Positions 41,863-49,728 of a DNA stretch of 64,000 bases are shown piece after piece. Origin of the DNA: Streptomyces coffeae (GTDB lineage: Bacteria > Actinomycetota > Actinomycetes > Streptomycetales > Streptomycetaceae); contig NZ_JAERRF010000012.1 in assembly GCF_016741875.1 (NCBI RefSeq), positions 124,001 to 188,000 on the forward strand, in the 5' to 3' direction. The position numbers and the translations under genes are program-made. How positions within the stretch are numbered: position 1 is the first letter of the stretch; each line of letters begins with the position of its first letter. The notes beneath the pieces were generated by a model, which worked only from the letters and a program-made list of their open reading frames with translations, made no database searches and was not told where the DNA came from.

Positions 41863-43164
41863 CTACTTCTCCCGCTGCCACTTCTTGGTCCAGTACGCGT
41901 CCCAGCCGGCCAGCAGTTCCTTGGGCGTCATCTTGCCGAGCACCATCTTCTGCACATCGGCGTCGGCCTTCTGCTCCCACTCGGTCCACCAGGCCACGCC
42001 GCGCGGCTGGCTCACATTGAGGTACTTCTCCGGGTGTTCGGTCATGGTGACGTAGCTGGACCAGGGGCCGGTCTTGTAGAACGGGTCGGCGATCGCCGAC
42101 TTGAGGATCGGGACCAGGCTGTTCTTCTTGGTGAAGGACGTCGACGCCTTGCCCTGGGAGAGGAACTGCACCAGCTTGACGGCTTCGGCCTTGTGCTTGC
42201 TGCCGTCGGCGATCCCCCACCCGGCGGTGGCCAGCGGCTGGACGGTCTTGCCGCTGGGCCCGGCCACCAGCGGGGCGGTGTCCCACTGGTCCTTCTTGAT
42301 CGACTTGGACTCCGAGACAGTGGCGATCACTTCGGGGTCCTGGAGCAGAAAGCCGGTGGAGCCGTTGGAGAAGCCCTCGACCATCTCCGGATAGCCCCAG
42401 GAGACGGACGACTTGGGGGACGCCTCCTTGAAGAGCTTCAGATAGGTCTTGAGGGCGTCCTGCGCCTCGGGCGCGGAGAAGATGGGTTTTCCGTTGGTGA
42501 GCTTGTAGCCGTTGGCGGTGTCGACCTTGTCGGCGACATACGCCTCGATCACGGCGGTGGCATTGCTGTTGGCGTTGGCGCCGCCGCGGAAGGCGTAGCC
42601 GAACCGCCGCTTCGCCGGGTCGTGGATGGCGGAGGCCTGCTCCAGCAGCTCATCCCAGGTGGCAGGCGGCTTGCTGAAACCGGCCTCCTTGATCAGGTCG
42701 GTGCGGTAGAAGAGGCTCAGCCCGTAGAAGCCGTACGGAACGAAGTAGGTCCTGCCCTTGGTGTCCTCGGCGGCCTTGACGGCGTTCTCCGTCATGGCCT
42801 TCCAGCCCTTCCAGCCCCCCAGGTCCTTCTTCATGTCATAGAGCCAGCCGTTGTTCGACCACGGGCCGACGGTGATGTCCCGCACTTCGAGCACATCGAC
42901 GCCGCTGCCGGACTGGAGCATCTGCTGGATCTTCTGGTCGGCCTGCTCGGTGGGCGGCGAGATCAGATTGACCTTGATCTTGGGGTTCTGCTGCTCGAAG
43001 TCGGCTATGAGGTTCTTGATCAAGTCGCTGCGGGCCGGATTCGTCAGGCTCTCGACCATATTGAGGGTGACCGTTCCGTCCTTACCGGGACTCATGGTGG
43101 AACAGCCCGTCAGGACCATCATGGCGGCTGAGCCGAGGGCGAGGGCTGCCGTCCTTCTCTTCAT
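41863..43164 (-). CDS. Sugar-binding lipoprotein of the ABC transporter
   Basis: A 433-residue family 1 solute-binding lipoprotein. The lipobox is LTGC near residue 21. The mature part has DFEQQNPKIKVNLI, PYGFYGLSLFYRTDLIKEAGF and PPATWDELLE, all standard for CUT1 sugar-binding proteins. ATG at 43164 follows GGAAAGG. It is the first gene of the three-gene transporter and comes 76 bp after the aminotransferase-like gene on the same strand, so both may be transcribed from the promoter region at 44.5-44.7 kb. Confidence 0.92.
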   Translation of the reverse strand: MKRRTAALALGSAAMMVLTGCSTMSPGKDGTVTLNMVESLTNPARSDLIKNLIADFEQQNPKIKVNLISPPTEQADQKIQQMLQSGSGVDVLEVRDITVGPWSNNGWLYDMKKDLGGWKGWKAMTENAVKAAEDTKGRTYFVPYGFYGLSLFYRTDLIKEAGFSKPPATWDELLEQASAIHDPAKRRFGYAFRGGANANSNATAVIEAYVADKVDTANGYKLTNGKPIFSAPEAQDALKTYLKLFKEASPKSSVSWGYPEMVEGFSNGSTGFLLQDPEVIATVSESKSIKKDQWDTAPLVAGPSGKTVQPLATAGWGIADGSKHKAEAVKLVQFLSQGKASTSFTKKNSLVPILKSAIADPFYKTGPWSSYVTMTEHPEKYLNVSQPRGVAWWTEWEQKADADVQKMVLGKMTPKELLAGWDAYWTKKWQREK

Positions 43165-43240
43165 CGTGCCGACCTTTCCGTGGATGACGGCCGCGCTGGC
43201 AGCGGCTTCGGGGACAGGGGTGTGGGCATGCTGCGCTCCG

Positions 43241-44482
43241 CTAGCGCCCGCTGTGGTGCCCGCGGGTCGAAGCGGCCCACTCGCCGAGGACGGGGACGCA
43301 GGACTCGGCGAAGTACTCGTAGTCGGCGGCCGTGTTGTAGACATGTGCGGACAGCCGCAGATACCCCACACCGCCGAAACTGGTGAAGGCCGACTCCACG
43401 CCCAGCTCCCCGGCGACCCGGTCGCGCAGGGCGTCGGCCTCGACGCGCGTGGCCGCCAGGCCCGCGGGCAGCCGCACCAGCCGCATACCGGGGACCGGCA
43501 TACCGACGTCCACCGTGCTGCTGACACCGGTCAGCTCGGCGAACGTGGCGCCGACGACCCGCTCGGCATAGCCGGCCAGGTCGTCCATGTACCGGCGGGC
43601 GGTCTCCCAGCCCCAGGTGTGCTCGATGAAGTCGAGCGCCGTCGGTGCCGCGAGATAGCCGGTGGCGTCCAGCGTGCCCTGCTGGTCGAAGCGGTCGGGG
43701 TACGGATCGGCGGCGCTCCAGGAGTCGATCAGCGGATGGAGCTCCTCGCGCAGCGGGCCACGGGCGACCAGCGCCGCGGTGCCGCGCGGCGCACAGCCCC
43801 ACTTGTGCAGATTGCCGACCCAGAAGTCGCAGGTCACACCGGAGAGCGGGGCGGCGATCAGCCCAGGGGCGTGCGCACCGTCCACCAGCAGCGGGATGCC
43901 GCGCCGCCGGGCCTCGGCGCCCACCCGGTCCACCGGCATCCGGCGTGCGGTCACGGAGGTGATGTGATCGAGCACGATGAGGCCGGTGGCATCGCTCAAC
44001 TCCGCCACCACCGCCTCGTACGCCTGCTCCTCGTCCGCCTCCAGCGGCACCCTGGCGGTGCGCACCCGGCCGCCCCAGCGGCGTGCCAGCCGCTCGGCCC
44101 CCATGGTGACGGCTCCGTAGCCGTGGTCGGTGACGACGATCTCCCCGCCGGGGCGCGGGGCGAGCGCGCCGTAGACGGTGCTGACGCCCGCGCTCGCGTT
44201 CGGCACCAGGGCCAGGTCGCCGGGGCTGACCCGCAGGAAGGCCGCGAGTTCGACCCGGGTGTCGGCGACACGTTGCGGCAGCGCCGGGAACCACACCACC
44301 GGAGAGCGGTCCATCTCTTCGCGCAGCTGGTTCTGCCGCTCCTGCGCCACGAGGGGAACCGCCCCGAACGAACCGTGGTTGAGATGCCGCAGGGCGGGGT
44401 CCAGTGACCAGGCCCGGGCGGCGGGCCGGCCGTCGGCAAGCAGCAGGGGGCGCGGTGCGGTGGTGACCTCGGTCTCGCTCAC
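43241..44482 (-). CDS. Class V PLP enzyme, isopenicillin-N-epimerase-like
   Basis: A 413-residue fold-type I PLP enzyme of the class V aminotransferase group. The cofactor lysine lies in GNLHKWGCAPRG, the PLP-Asp in VDGAHAPG, and LNHGSFGAVP opens the fold. Closest by eye are the isopenicillin N epimerase/cysteine desulfurase-like proteins common in actinomycetes; no beta-lactam gene is near, so the name says little about the substrate. GTG at 44482 is chosen because GGGGAG precedes it by four bases; ATG at 44494 lacks a ribosome site. It is divergent from the GntR regulator and first in the transporter operon. Confidence 0.85.
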   Translation of the reverse strand: MSETEVTTAPRPLLLADGRPAARAWSLDPALRHLNHGSFGAVPLVAQERQNQLREEMDRSPVVWFPALPQRVADTRVELAAFLRVSPGDLALVPNASAGVSTVYGALAPRPGGEIVVTDHGYGAVTMGAERLARRWGGRVRTARVPLEADEEQAYEAVVAELSDATGLIVLDHITSVTARRMPVDRVGAEARRRGIPLLVDGAHAPGLIAAPLSGVTCDFWVGNLHKWGCAPRGTAALVARGPLREELHPLIDSWSAADPYPDRFDQQGTLDATGYLAAPTALDFIEHTWGWETARRYMDDLAGYAERVVGATFAELTGVSSTVDVGMPVPGMRLVRLPAGLAATRVEADALRDRVAGELGVESAFTSFGGVGYLRLSAHVYNTAADYEYFAESCVPVLGEWAASTRGHHSGR

Positions 44483-44602
44483 ATGACTCCCCATCCACGG
44501 GACCCGTGTCTCGCGAGACACCAGATCGCGACCAGGACATGTATGATGACTCCGGCATGTTGGCACAGGGGTGCAGCTCAAACAAGGGGCATGCACGGCT
44601 AG

Positions 44603-44613
44603 TCATCAGATGA
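44603..44613. promoter_or_regulatory. Regulator operator candidate, site A
   Basis: TCATCAGATGA, a perfect palindrome about a central base in the divergent promoter region between the PLP-enzyme and gntR genes. It has the same CATCNGATG core as sites at 30.2-30.3 kb. Confidence 0.6.
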
Positions 44614-44634
44614 ATTTCGGTCGATGCCTGTAGG

Positions 44635-44645
44635 TCATCTGATGA
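44635..44645. promoter_or_regulatory. Regulator operator candidate, site B
   Basis: TCATCTGATGA, centred 32 bp (about three helical turns) from site A, so both face the same side of the DNA. It ends 10 bp before the likely -35 box of gntR. Confidence 0.6.
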
Positions 44646-44655
44646 CTTTCGATGA

Positions 44656-44683
44656 CTGACGACGTCCGCTGAATCGCTACAGT
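44656..44683 (+). promoter_or_regulatory. Likely gntR promoter
   Basis: CTGACG (44656-44661), a 16-bp spacer, then TACAGT (44678-44683). The start of transcription would fall near 44690, about 43 bp before the ATG. Confidence 0.4.
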
Positions 44684-44732
44684 GCACCGAGGCCGGTCGG
44701 CGAGGCCATCGGCCGTGGCAGGGAGGAATCGG

Positions 44733-45434
44733 ATGTCAGCAGTCGACAAGGCGTTCCACGGCCTACGGCACATGATCGCGTCGGGGCGCCTCGGCGCGGG
44801 CGAGCGCATCCCGCCCGAGGCGGACCTCTGCGAGGAACTGGGCGTCTCGCGGGGGCCGTTGCGCGAGGCCGTGCGGATGCTCGCCGCCCTGGGAGTGGTC
44901 GAACCGCGCCATGGCTCCGGCACCTATGTCTCCCCGCTCAGGCCGGAGGACATCATCGGCAGCCTCTCGCTGACTCTCGAACTGCTGCCGCTGACCGGCC
45001 TGTTGGAGGTCTACGAGATCCGGCGGGTGCTCGAGGCCCATGTCGCGGCGAAGGCAGCCGCCCGTGCCACCCCGGACACGGTGGACACACTCTTCTCCCT
45101 CATCGAGGCCATGGAGGCGACCGAGGACGCCACCGAGGCTTCCGAGCTCGACCACCGCTTCCACGCCGAGATCGCCCGGACCGGCGGCAACCCGACTCTT
45201 GTCTCCCTGCTCGCCGTCTTCCGCGCCCGATCCCGCAAATACCAGGTCTTCAACCTCCCCGATGGCCCTGACCTGCGGCGCAAGAGCGACGAGGACCACC
45301 GTGTGCTGGCCCAGGCCATCGCCGACCGGGACCCCGGCGCCGCGGCGGGCGCGGCCGAGGCCCACGTCGCCCAGACCGAACGGTGGCTGCGCGCCTACAT
45401 GCCGCCCATCGAGGAGAACAACATCCCCGACTGA
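44733..45434 (+). CDS. GntR/FCD-family transcriptional regulator
   Basis: A 233-residue FadR-type regulator. The N-terminal winged helix reads LGAGERIPPEADLCEELGVSRGPLREAVRML with the GTYV wing, and an FCD ligand-binding domain follows with metal-site residues in the helices around DHRFHAEIARTGGN and EDHRVLAQAI. It probably represses itself and the divergent transporter operon by binding the paired TCATCWGATGA palindromes upstream. Related palindromes before the glycosidase genes suggest a wider sugar regulon. ATG at 44733 follows GGGAGGA. The inducer is unknown. Confidence 0.9.
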   Translation: MSAVDKAFHGLRHMIASGRLGAGERIPPEADLCEELGVSRGPLREAVRMLAALGVVEPRHGSGTYVSPLRPEDIIGSLSLTLELLPLTGLLEVYEIRRVLEAHVAAKAAARATPDTVDTLFSLIEAMEATEDATEASELDHRFHAEIARTGGNPTLVSLLAVFRARSRKYQVFNLPDGPDLRRKSDEDHRVLAQAIADRDPGAAAGAAEAHVAQTERWLRAYMPPIEENNIPD

Positions 45435-45761
45435 GCCACGTCCGGGCCGGTCGGGTCGACCGTTCTCCGCGGCTCGCGGCCGGGTCAATGGGGGCGGAGA
45501 CGGCCTTCGACGATGGTGTGGGGGATCGGGGGGCGGTCCCGGAGCGCGAGGAGTTCGTTGGCGAGAGCCACGATCGGGAGCGGGTGCCGGCGAGACGTCC
45601 CCATGACCACCGGGGGTTGCCTGCACTTCCCGACCGGAAGGACGCGCGGCACGTCGGACGCACCTCCGACGGGGGTAATGCGCGGCGCGGTGACGGGGGC
45701 CGCGGCGCCGTGCATGTGAGCCTGAGGGCCGGGTACCCGGGCGGCGGGAGGTGTGTGGACG
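45435..45761. other. Intergenic gap with unidentified minus-strand remnant
   Basis: A 39-codon minus-strand frame (45604 to 45485) reads like a real C-terminus (VALANELLALRDRPPIPHT) but has no ribosome site and no family I recognise. It may be the last piece of a lost gene. Nothing else is seen in the gap. Confidence 0.3.
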
Positions 45762-45938
45762 GTGGCGCGACGGCTGATGGCGGGCGCCGAACTGGTCGGC
45801 TGGTGGGGGGCGTTGACCCTCCTGTGGATCGTGTTGATCGGCCCCGTGGACCCCCTGGAGTGGCTGGTCGGCGCCGGGGCCGGACTGGTGTCGGCCGCTG
45901 CCGCCCGCGGCGCGCGGCGCGCGGCCGGTGACCGGTGA
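45762..45938 (+). CDS. mnhE: Short MnhE-like antiporter subunit
   Basis: A 58-residue membrane protein with two hydrophobic segments (LVGWWGALTLLWIVLIGPV and WLVGAGAGLVSAAAA) like the N-terminal pair of MnhE/MrpE, which is normally about 160 residues. The soluble C-terminal domain is absent. GTG at 45762 is chosen for its spacing from GGGAGG; GTG at 45753 is too close. It opens a tightly overlapping operon of Mrp/Mnh-type Na+(K+)/H+ antiporter genes, the next start overlapping its stop (GTGA). Confidence 0.65.
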   Translation: MARRLMAGAELVGWWGALTLLWIVLIGPVDPLEWLVGAGAGLVSAAAARGARRAAGDR

Positions 45939-46426
45939 ACGGCTGGATCGCCGCGGGCGCCGCACTGCTGGCCTGCGGAGTGGCACCGGCCGCGGGGTGC
46001 GCGGCCACCGGACCGGTCCGTCGCCGGGTGCCCGCACAGAATCTGACCAGCACCTTTCTGAGCCTGGTCTTCCTCCTGCTGGCCCAGGGCTTTCACCGCA
46101 CGGCCTACACCGATACGGCGCTGGTGCTCTCGGTGCTCGGTCCGGCCGGCACCCTGCTCTATGTGCGTCTGCTCGCCGATGAGTTGGCGGACCGTCCGCC
46201 CCGGCCGCGCGTGCTGCGTACGGTGACCACGCTGAGTTACCTGGCGGTCCCGGCGGTGCTGCTGCCTCTGTGCTTCATCACCGGACCCGGCCGTGCCATG
46301 GGGAAACTCCTGGTCATCGGCGCCTTGTTGGTATGCGGCAGCTGGAGCGCGGCCCGTGCGGTGACCGCCGCCGCCACTGCCGGACACACGATCGGTGCAC
46401 CCGTGGAAGGAACGGACGATGGCTGA
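45935..46426 (+). CDS. mnhF: MnhF-like subunit fused to a partial MnhG
   Basis: A 163-residue membrane protein. Residues 30-90 (LTSTFLSLVFLLLAQG, DTALVLSVLGPAGTLLYVRLL) match MnhF/MrpF. The remainder ends in KLLVIGALLVCGSWSAARAV, like the last third of MnhG, but lacks the LRLPDxxxRLHAA stretch that defines MnhG. It looks like a fusion with an incomplete G subunit. It overlaps both neighbours by a few bases, so it is translationally coupled within the antiporter operon. Confidence 0.65.
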   Translation: MNGWIAAGAALLACGVAPAAGCAATGPVRRRVPAQNLTSTFLSLVFLLLAQGFHRTAYTDTALVLSVLGPAGTLLYVRLLADELADRPPRPRVLRTVTTLSYLAVPAVLLPLCFITGPGRAMGKLLVIGALLVCGSWSAARAVTAAATAGHTIGAPVEGTDDG

Positions 46427-46688
46427 CGACCTGCCGCTGCTGCTCGGTCTGCTGCTGGTGGCAGCGGCCGGGACCGGCACCGTCCTGGTACGCGACCCCG
46501 TGCGGCAGTCCTTTGTGATGTCACTGTTCGGCCTGGCCCTCGCCACCCTGTTCCTGCTGCTCCAGGCGCCAGATGTCGCGCTCTCCCAGCTGGCGGTCGG
46601 TTCCGCGCTGACACCGCTGATGGTGCTGCTGTCCGTACGCAAGGTGCGTCGCAGGGCCCGCGGCGAGCGACGGGAGGAGCGCGAGTGA
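46419..46688 (+). CDS. DUF4040 (MbhD-like) antiporter subunit
   Basis: An 89-residue protein with three hydrophobic segments; LLQAPDVALSQLAVGSALTPLMVLL is the DUF4040 signature. This domain forms part of the C-terminal region of MnhA in Mrp complexes and is a separate subunit (MbhD) in membrane-bound hydrogenases. Here it stands alone. ATG at 46419 follows GGAAGGA and overlaps the end of the MnhF-like gene; its own stop overlaps the mnhB start. Confidence 0.75.
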   Translation: MADDLPLLLGLLLVAAAGTGTVLVRDPVRQSFVMSLFGLALATLFLLLQAPDVALSQLAVGSALTPLMVLLSVRKVRRRARGERREERE

Positions 46689-47443
46689 GCATGCGGACGC
46701 GGCTGTGGGTCCTGGCCGTCGGGAGCCTGGGCACGGCGGTGCTGTACCTGCTGGCCTGCCGCGATCTGCCCGCGTTCGGCGGACTGTGGCACCCCTACGG
46801 TGACCGGGCGGTGCACGCCGCCCTCACCCGGCACACCGCCAACACCGTCTCCTCGGTCAACTTCGACCAGCGGTCCCTGGACACCCTCGGCGAGGAATCC
46901 ATCCTCTTCGGCTCCGTCCTGGGCACCGTCGTGCTGCTGCGGCAGACCCGCGACGAGGACCGGCTGCCCCCGCGGCCGGTCCGGGTGGCCCCGCCGGTGC
47001 GCCGTTACGCCCTGCTCGCACTGCCGGTCACCCTGCTGATCGGGCTGTATGTCGTCGCCCACGGCCAGCTCAGCCCCGGCGGCGGGTTCCAGGGCGGCGT
47101 AGTGGTGGCGACCGCGCTGCACCTGCTCTACATCGCCGTGGACTACCGGGCGCTGGAGCGGATCCGTCCCGTCGGCTTCTACGAGGTGGCGGACGCCGCG
47201 GGCGAGGCCGGGTATCTCCTGCTGGGCGCGGCCGCGCTGCTGACCGGTGCGGCCTTTCTGACCAACTTCCTGCCCTATGGCACCCTCAACACCCTCGCCT
47301 CCGGCGGCACCGTCCCACTGCTCAACGCCGCCATCGGCGTGGAGGTCGCGGCCGGTGTTGTCGTCCTGCTGGCCGGTTTCCTGGACCAGGCCGTGGAGAT
47401 CGAAAGCGAACAACAGGACACCGGAGCGGAGGGCGAGCGATGA
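46685..47443 (+). CDS. mnhB: MnhB-type antiporter subunit with MbhE-like N-terminus
   Basis: A 252-residue membrane protein. The first 90 residues (NTVSSVNFDQRSLDTLGEE then SILFGSVLGTVVLLR) resemble the MbhE segment that ends MnhA. The second half has the MnhB signature HGQLSPGGGFQGGVVVATAL. So the pieces of MnhA's C-terminus are distributed over this and the preceding gene. GTG at 46685 overlaps the previous stop and is preceded by GGAGG; ATG at 46691 is an alternative. Confidence 0.85.
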   Translation: MSMRTRLWVLAVGSLGTAVLYLLACRDLPAFGGLWHPYGDRAVHAALTRHTANTVSSVNFDQRSLDTLGEESILFGSVLGTVVLLRQTRDEDRLPPRPVRVAPPVRRYALLALPVTLLIGLYVVAHGQLSPGGGFQGGVVVATALHLLYIAVDYRALERIRPVGFYEVADAAGEAGYLLLGAAALLTGAAFLTNFLPYGTLNTLASGGTVPLLNAAIGVEVAAGVVVLLAGFLDQAVEIESEQQDTGAEGER

Positions 47444-47787
47444 GCGTGCTGCCGTATGTGACCGCGGGGTGGCTGTTCCTGATCGGCTGTTACGGGCTGG
47501 CCACCAGTCGCAACCTCATCCACGCGGTGGGCTGTCTCTCGGTCTGTCAGTCCTCCACCTATGTGCTGCTGCTTGCCGTCGGGTACCGCAAGGGCGGCAC
47601 CGCCCCGGTCTTCTCCGACCTCACCCCCGGCTCCCGCCCGGTCGTCGACCCTGTTGTCCAGGCCCTCACCCTCACCGACATCGTCATCGGGGCGACCGTC
47701 ACCGCACTGCTGCTCTCCCTGGTCGTCCAGATCGCCAAGCGGCACGGAACGGTGGATCCCGACCAGCTCTCGGAGCTGAGGGGATGA
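47440..47787 (+). CDS. mnhC: MnhC (NuoK-like) antiporter subunit
   Basis: A 115-residue protein with three membrane helices of the NuoK/MnhC type: ATSRNLIHAVGCLSVCQSS and DPVVQALTLTDIVIGATVTA are the family signatures. ATG overlaps the mnhB stop (ATGA), and its stop overlaps the mnhD start. In the complex it lines the ion path beside MnhD. Confidence 0.9.
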   Translation: MSVLPYVTAGWLFLIGCYGLATSRNLIHAVGCLSVCQSSTYVLLLAVGYRKGGTAPVFSDLTPGSRPVVDPVVQALTLTDIVIGATVTALLLSLVVQIAKRHGTVDPDQLSELRG

Positions 47788-49589
47788 CCGCCGCGCGGCT
47801 CCTGCCACTGATCGTGGCCGTCCCGCTGTTCGGGGCCGCGGTGCTGGTCGGAGCGGGACGGCGGCTGCCGCGGCCCGCCGCCGAGCTGCTGGCCTGCCTG
47901 TTCGCTGCGGGCGCCGCCGCGCTCGCCCTGTGGGCCGCGGCGGCCACCCCCTCGGCCGTCGCGCGGCCCGTCGAGTGGGTGGGGGGCTGGCGGCCGCACA
48001 ACGGGGCGAGCGTCGGCATCGTCCTGGTCGGCGACCGCATCGGCCTCGGGCTCGCCACACTGGTGTCGCTGCTGGTGCTGGCCTCGCTCTGCTACGCCTG
48101 GCGGTACTTCGACGAACCCCCGCGCCGCCATGCCGGTTCCTACCCCGGGCTGGTGCTGCTCTTCCAGGCGGGCATGTGCGGCTTCGCCCTGACCGGCGAC
48201 CTCTTCAACGCCTTCGTCTTCTTCGAGTTGATGAGCGTGGTCGCGTACGCGCTGACCGGCTACCGCGTCGAGGAGGCACGCGCCGTTCAGGGCGGTCTGG
48301 TGTTCGGGATCATCAACTCCCTCGGCGGCTATGCCACGTTGTCAGGCATCGGCCTGCTGTACGCCCGCACCGGCGAACTGGGCTTCGCGCAGATCGGGCG
48401 GGCACTGGACACACACGCCGACGGCGGCCCGGACGCGCTGGTGATCACCGCCTTTGTCCTCGTCGCCACCGGACTGCTCGTCAAGGCCGCCGCGGTGCCG
48501 TTCCACTTCTGGCTCGCCGACGCGCACGCGGTGGCGCCGACTCCCGTGTGCATGCTGCTCTCGGGGGTGATGGTGGAGCTGGGCGTGTACGGGACGGCCC
48601 GGGTCTACTGGACCGTCTTCGCCGGGCCTGGCGGCATCCCCGCGCCCGACGCACACCGGGCTCTGCTGGCCCTGGGGGTGCTGACGGCCGTCCTGGGCTC
48701 GGTGATGTGCTGGCAGCAGCGCCACCTCAAGCGGTTGCTCGCCTACTCCACGGTGGCGCACACCGGGCTGTTCCTCATCGGCCTGGCGCAGCTCACTCCG
48801 GAGGGGACCGGCGGAGTCACGCTGTATGTCCTGGCACACGCCGGGGTCAAGGCGGCGCTGTTCGCGTGCGTGGGGATCCTGCTCGACCGTTACGGCAGTG
48901 TCGACGAGCACCAACTGCACGGCAGGGGGCGGGAACTGCCCTGGGTGGGGGCGATGTTCGGGCTCGGGGGGCTCGCCCTCGCCGGGCTGCCCCCGTTCGG
49001 CACCGCGCTGGGCAAAGCGGTCACCGAGGAGGCCGCTGGAGGCGGGGCGACCGCGCTGTTCGTGTCGGCCTCGGCGATCACCGGCGGCGCGGTGCTACGA
49101 GCGGGCGGCCGGGTGTTCCTCGGGCTCGGCACCCGCCCTCCGGACGCCCCGGAAGAGACGACCGGCGAAGCGGAAGAGCCGGAGACCCGTGGCGGGCCGC
49201 TGTCCCGGATCCCGGGCTCGATGCTCGCGGTACCGGCCGTACTGCTCGCCGGGGCGCTGGCGGTGGGACTGGTCCCCGCTCTGCGCACCGCTGTCGGCCA
49301 CGCCGCGGACACCTTCACCGATCACCACGGCTATCTCACCTCCGTGCTGTACGGCCGTGCGGCACCGCCCGCGGCCACACCCGCACCGCACTGGACGGCG
49401 GCCGGTGTGCTGGTGGGTCTGCTGGTCACCGCCCTGGCCGTGGCGCTCGCACTGCTGGCCGTACGGCGCGCCGCGGCGGAACCGGCCCGCTGGTTCACCC
49501 CGCTCAGGCGGATGCACTCCGGCCATGTGGGCGACTACGTCGCCTGGTTCCTGGCGGGCATCACCCTCCTGGGAGCCCTGCTCGCCTGA
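47784..49589 (+). CDS. mnhD: MnhD/NuoN-like antiporter subunit
   Basis: A 601-residue proton-antiporter-like subunit homologous to MnhD and the NuoL/M/N chains of complex I. It carries the conserved Glu in FFELMSVVAYALTGYR, the Lys-bearing helix VKAAAVPFHFWLADAHAVAPTP and LLAYSTVAHTG. It is the only large antiporter subunit encoded in the operon, since no full MnhA is present. A hairpin about 90 bp downstream ends the operon. Confidence 0.92.
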   Translation: MTAARLLPLIVAVPLFGAAVLVGAGRRLPRPAAELLACLFAAGAAALALWAAAATPSAVARPVEWVGGWRPHNGASVGIVLVGDRIGLGLATLVSLLVLASLCYAWRYFDEPPRRHAGSYPGLVLLFQAGMCGFALTGDLFNAFVFFELMSVVAYALTGYRVEEARAVQGGLVFGIINSLGGYATLSGIGLLYARTGELGFAQIGRALDTHADGGPDALVITAFVLVATGLLVKAAAVPFHFWLADAHAVAPTPVCMLLSGVMVELGVYGTARVYWTVFAGPGGIPAPDAHRALLALGVLTAVLGSVMCWQQRHLKRLLAYSTVAHTGLFLIGLAQLTPEGTGGVTLYVLAHAGVKAALFACVGILLDRYGSVDEHQLHGRGRELPWVGAMFGLGGLALAGLPPFGTALGKAVTEEAAGGGATALFVSASAITGGAVLRAGGRVFLGLGTRPPDAPEETTGEAEEPETRGGPLSRIPGSMLAVPAVLLAGALAVGLVPALRTAVGHAADTFTDHHGYLTSVLYGRAAPPAATPAPHWTAAGVLVGLLVTALAVALALLAVRRAAAEPARWFTPLRRMHSGHVGDYVAWFLAGITLLGALLA

Positions 49590-49681
49590 GCCCCTGGCCG
49601 CCCTGGTGCCGTTCCTCCGGTCGTGGCCGTCTGCCGGTCGTCGCGTTAGGAGCTCCCCGCCTTCGGGAACCGGATGGGGCG

Positions 49682-49710
49682 GGTGCCGGGCAGGCCGGTC
49701 GCCCGGCACC
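49682..49710. terminator. Hairpin between the antiporter operon and udgX
   Basis: Perfect 10-bp arms GGTGCCGGGC/GCCCGGCACC with a 9-base loop. It ends two bases before the GAGGAGG of the next gene, so besides ending the antiporter mRNA it could affect translation of read-through transcripts. Confidence 0.55.
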
Positions 49711-49728
49711 ACGAGGAGGTGGCCCGGT

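Noticed and set aside
45383..45931. Open frames across the gntR-antiporter gap as a real gene
   Set aside because: No ribosome site, codon bias opposite to that of real neighbours, and overlap with the MnhE-like gene in another frame.
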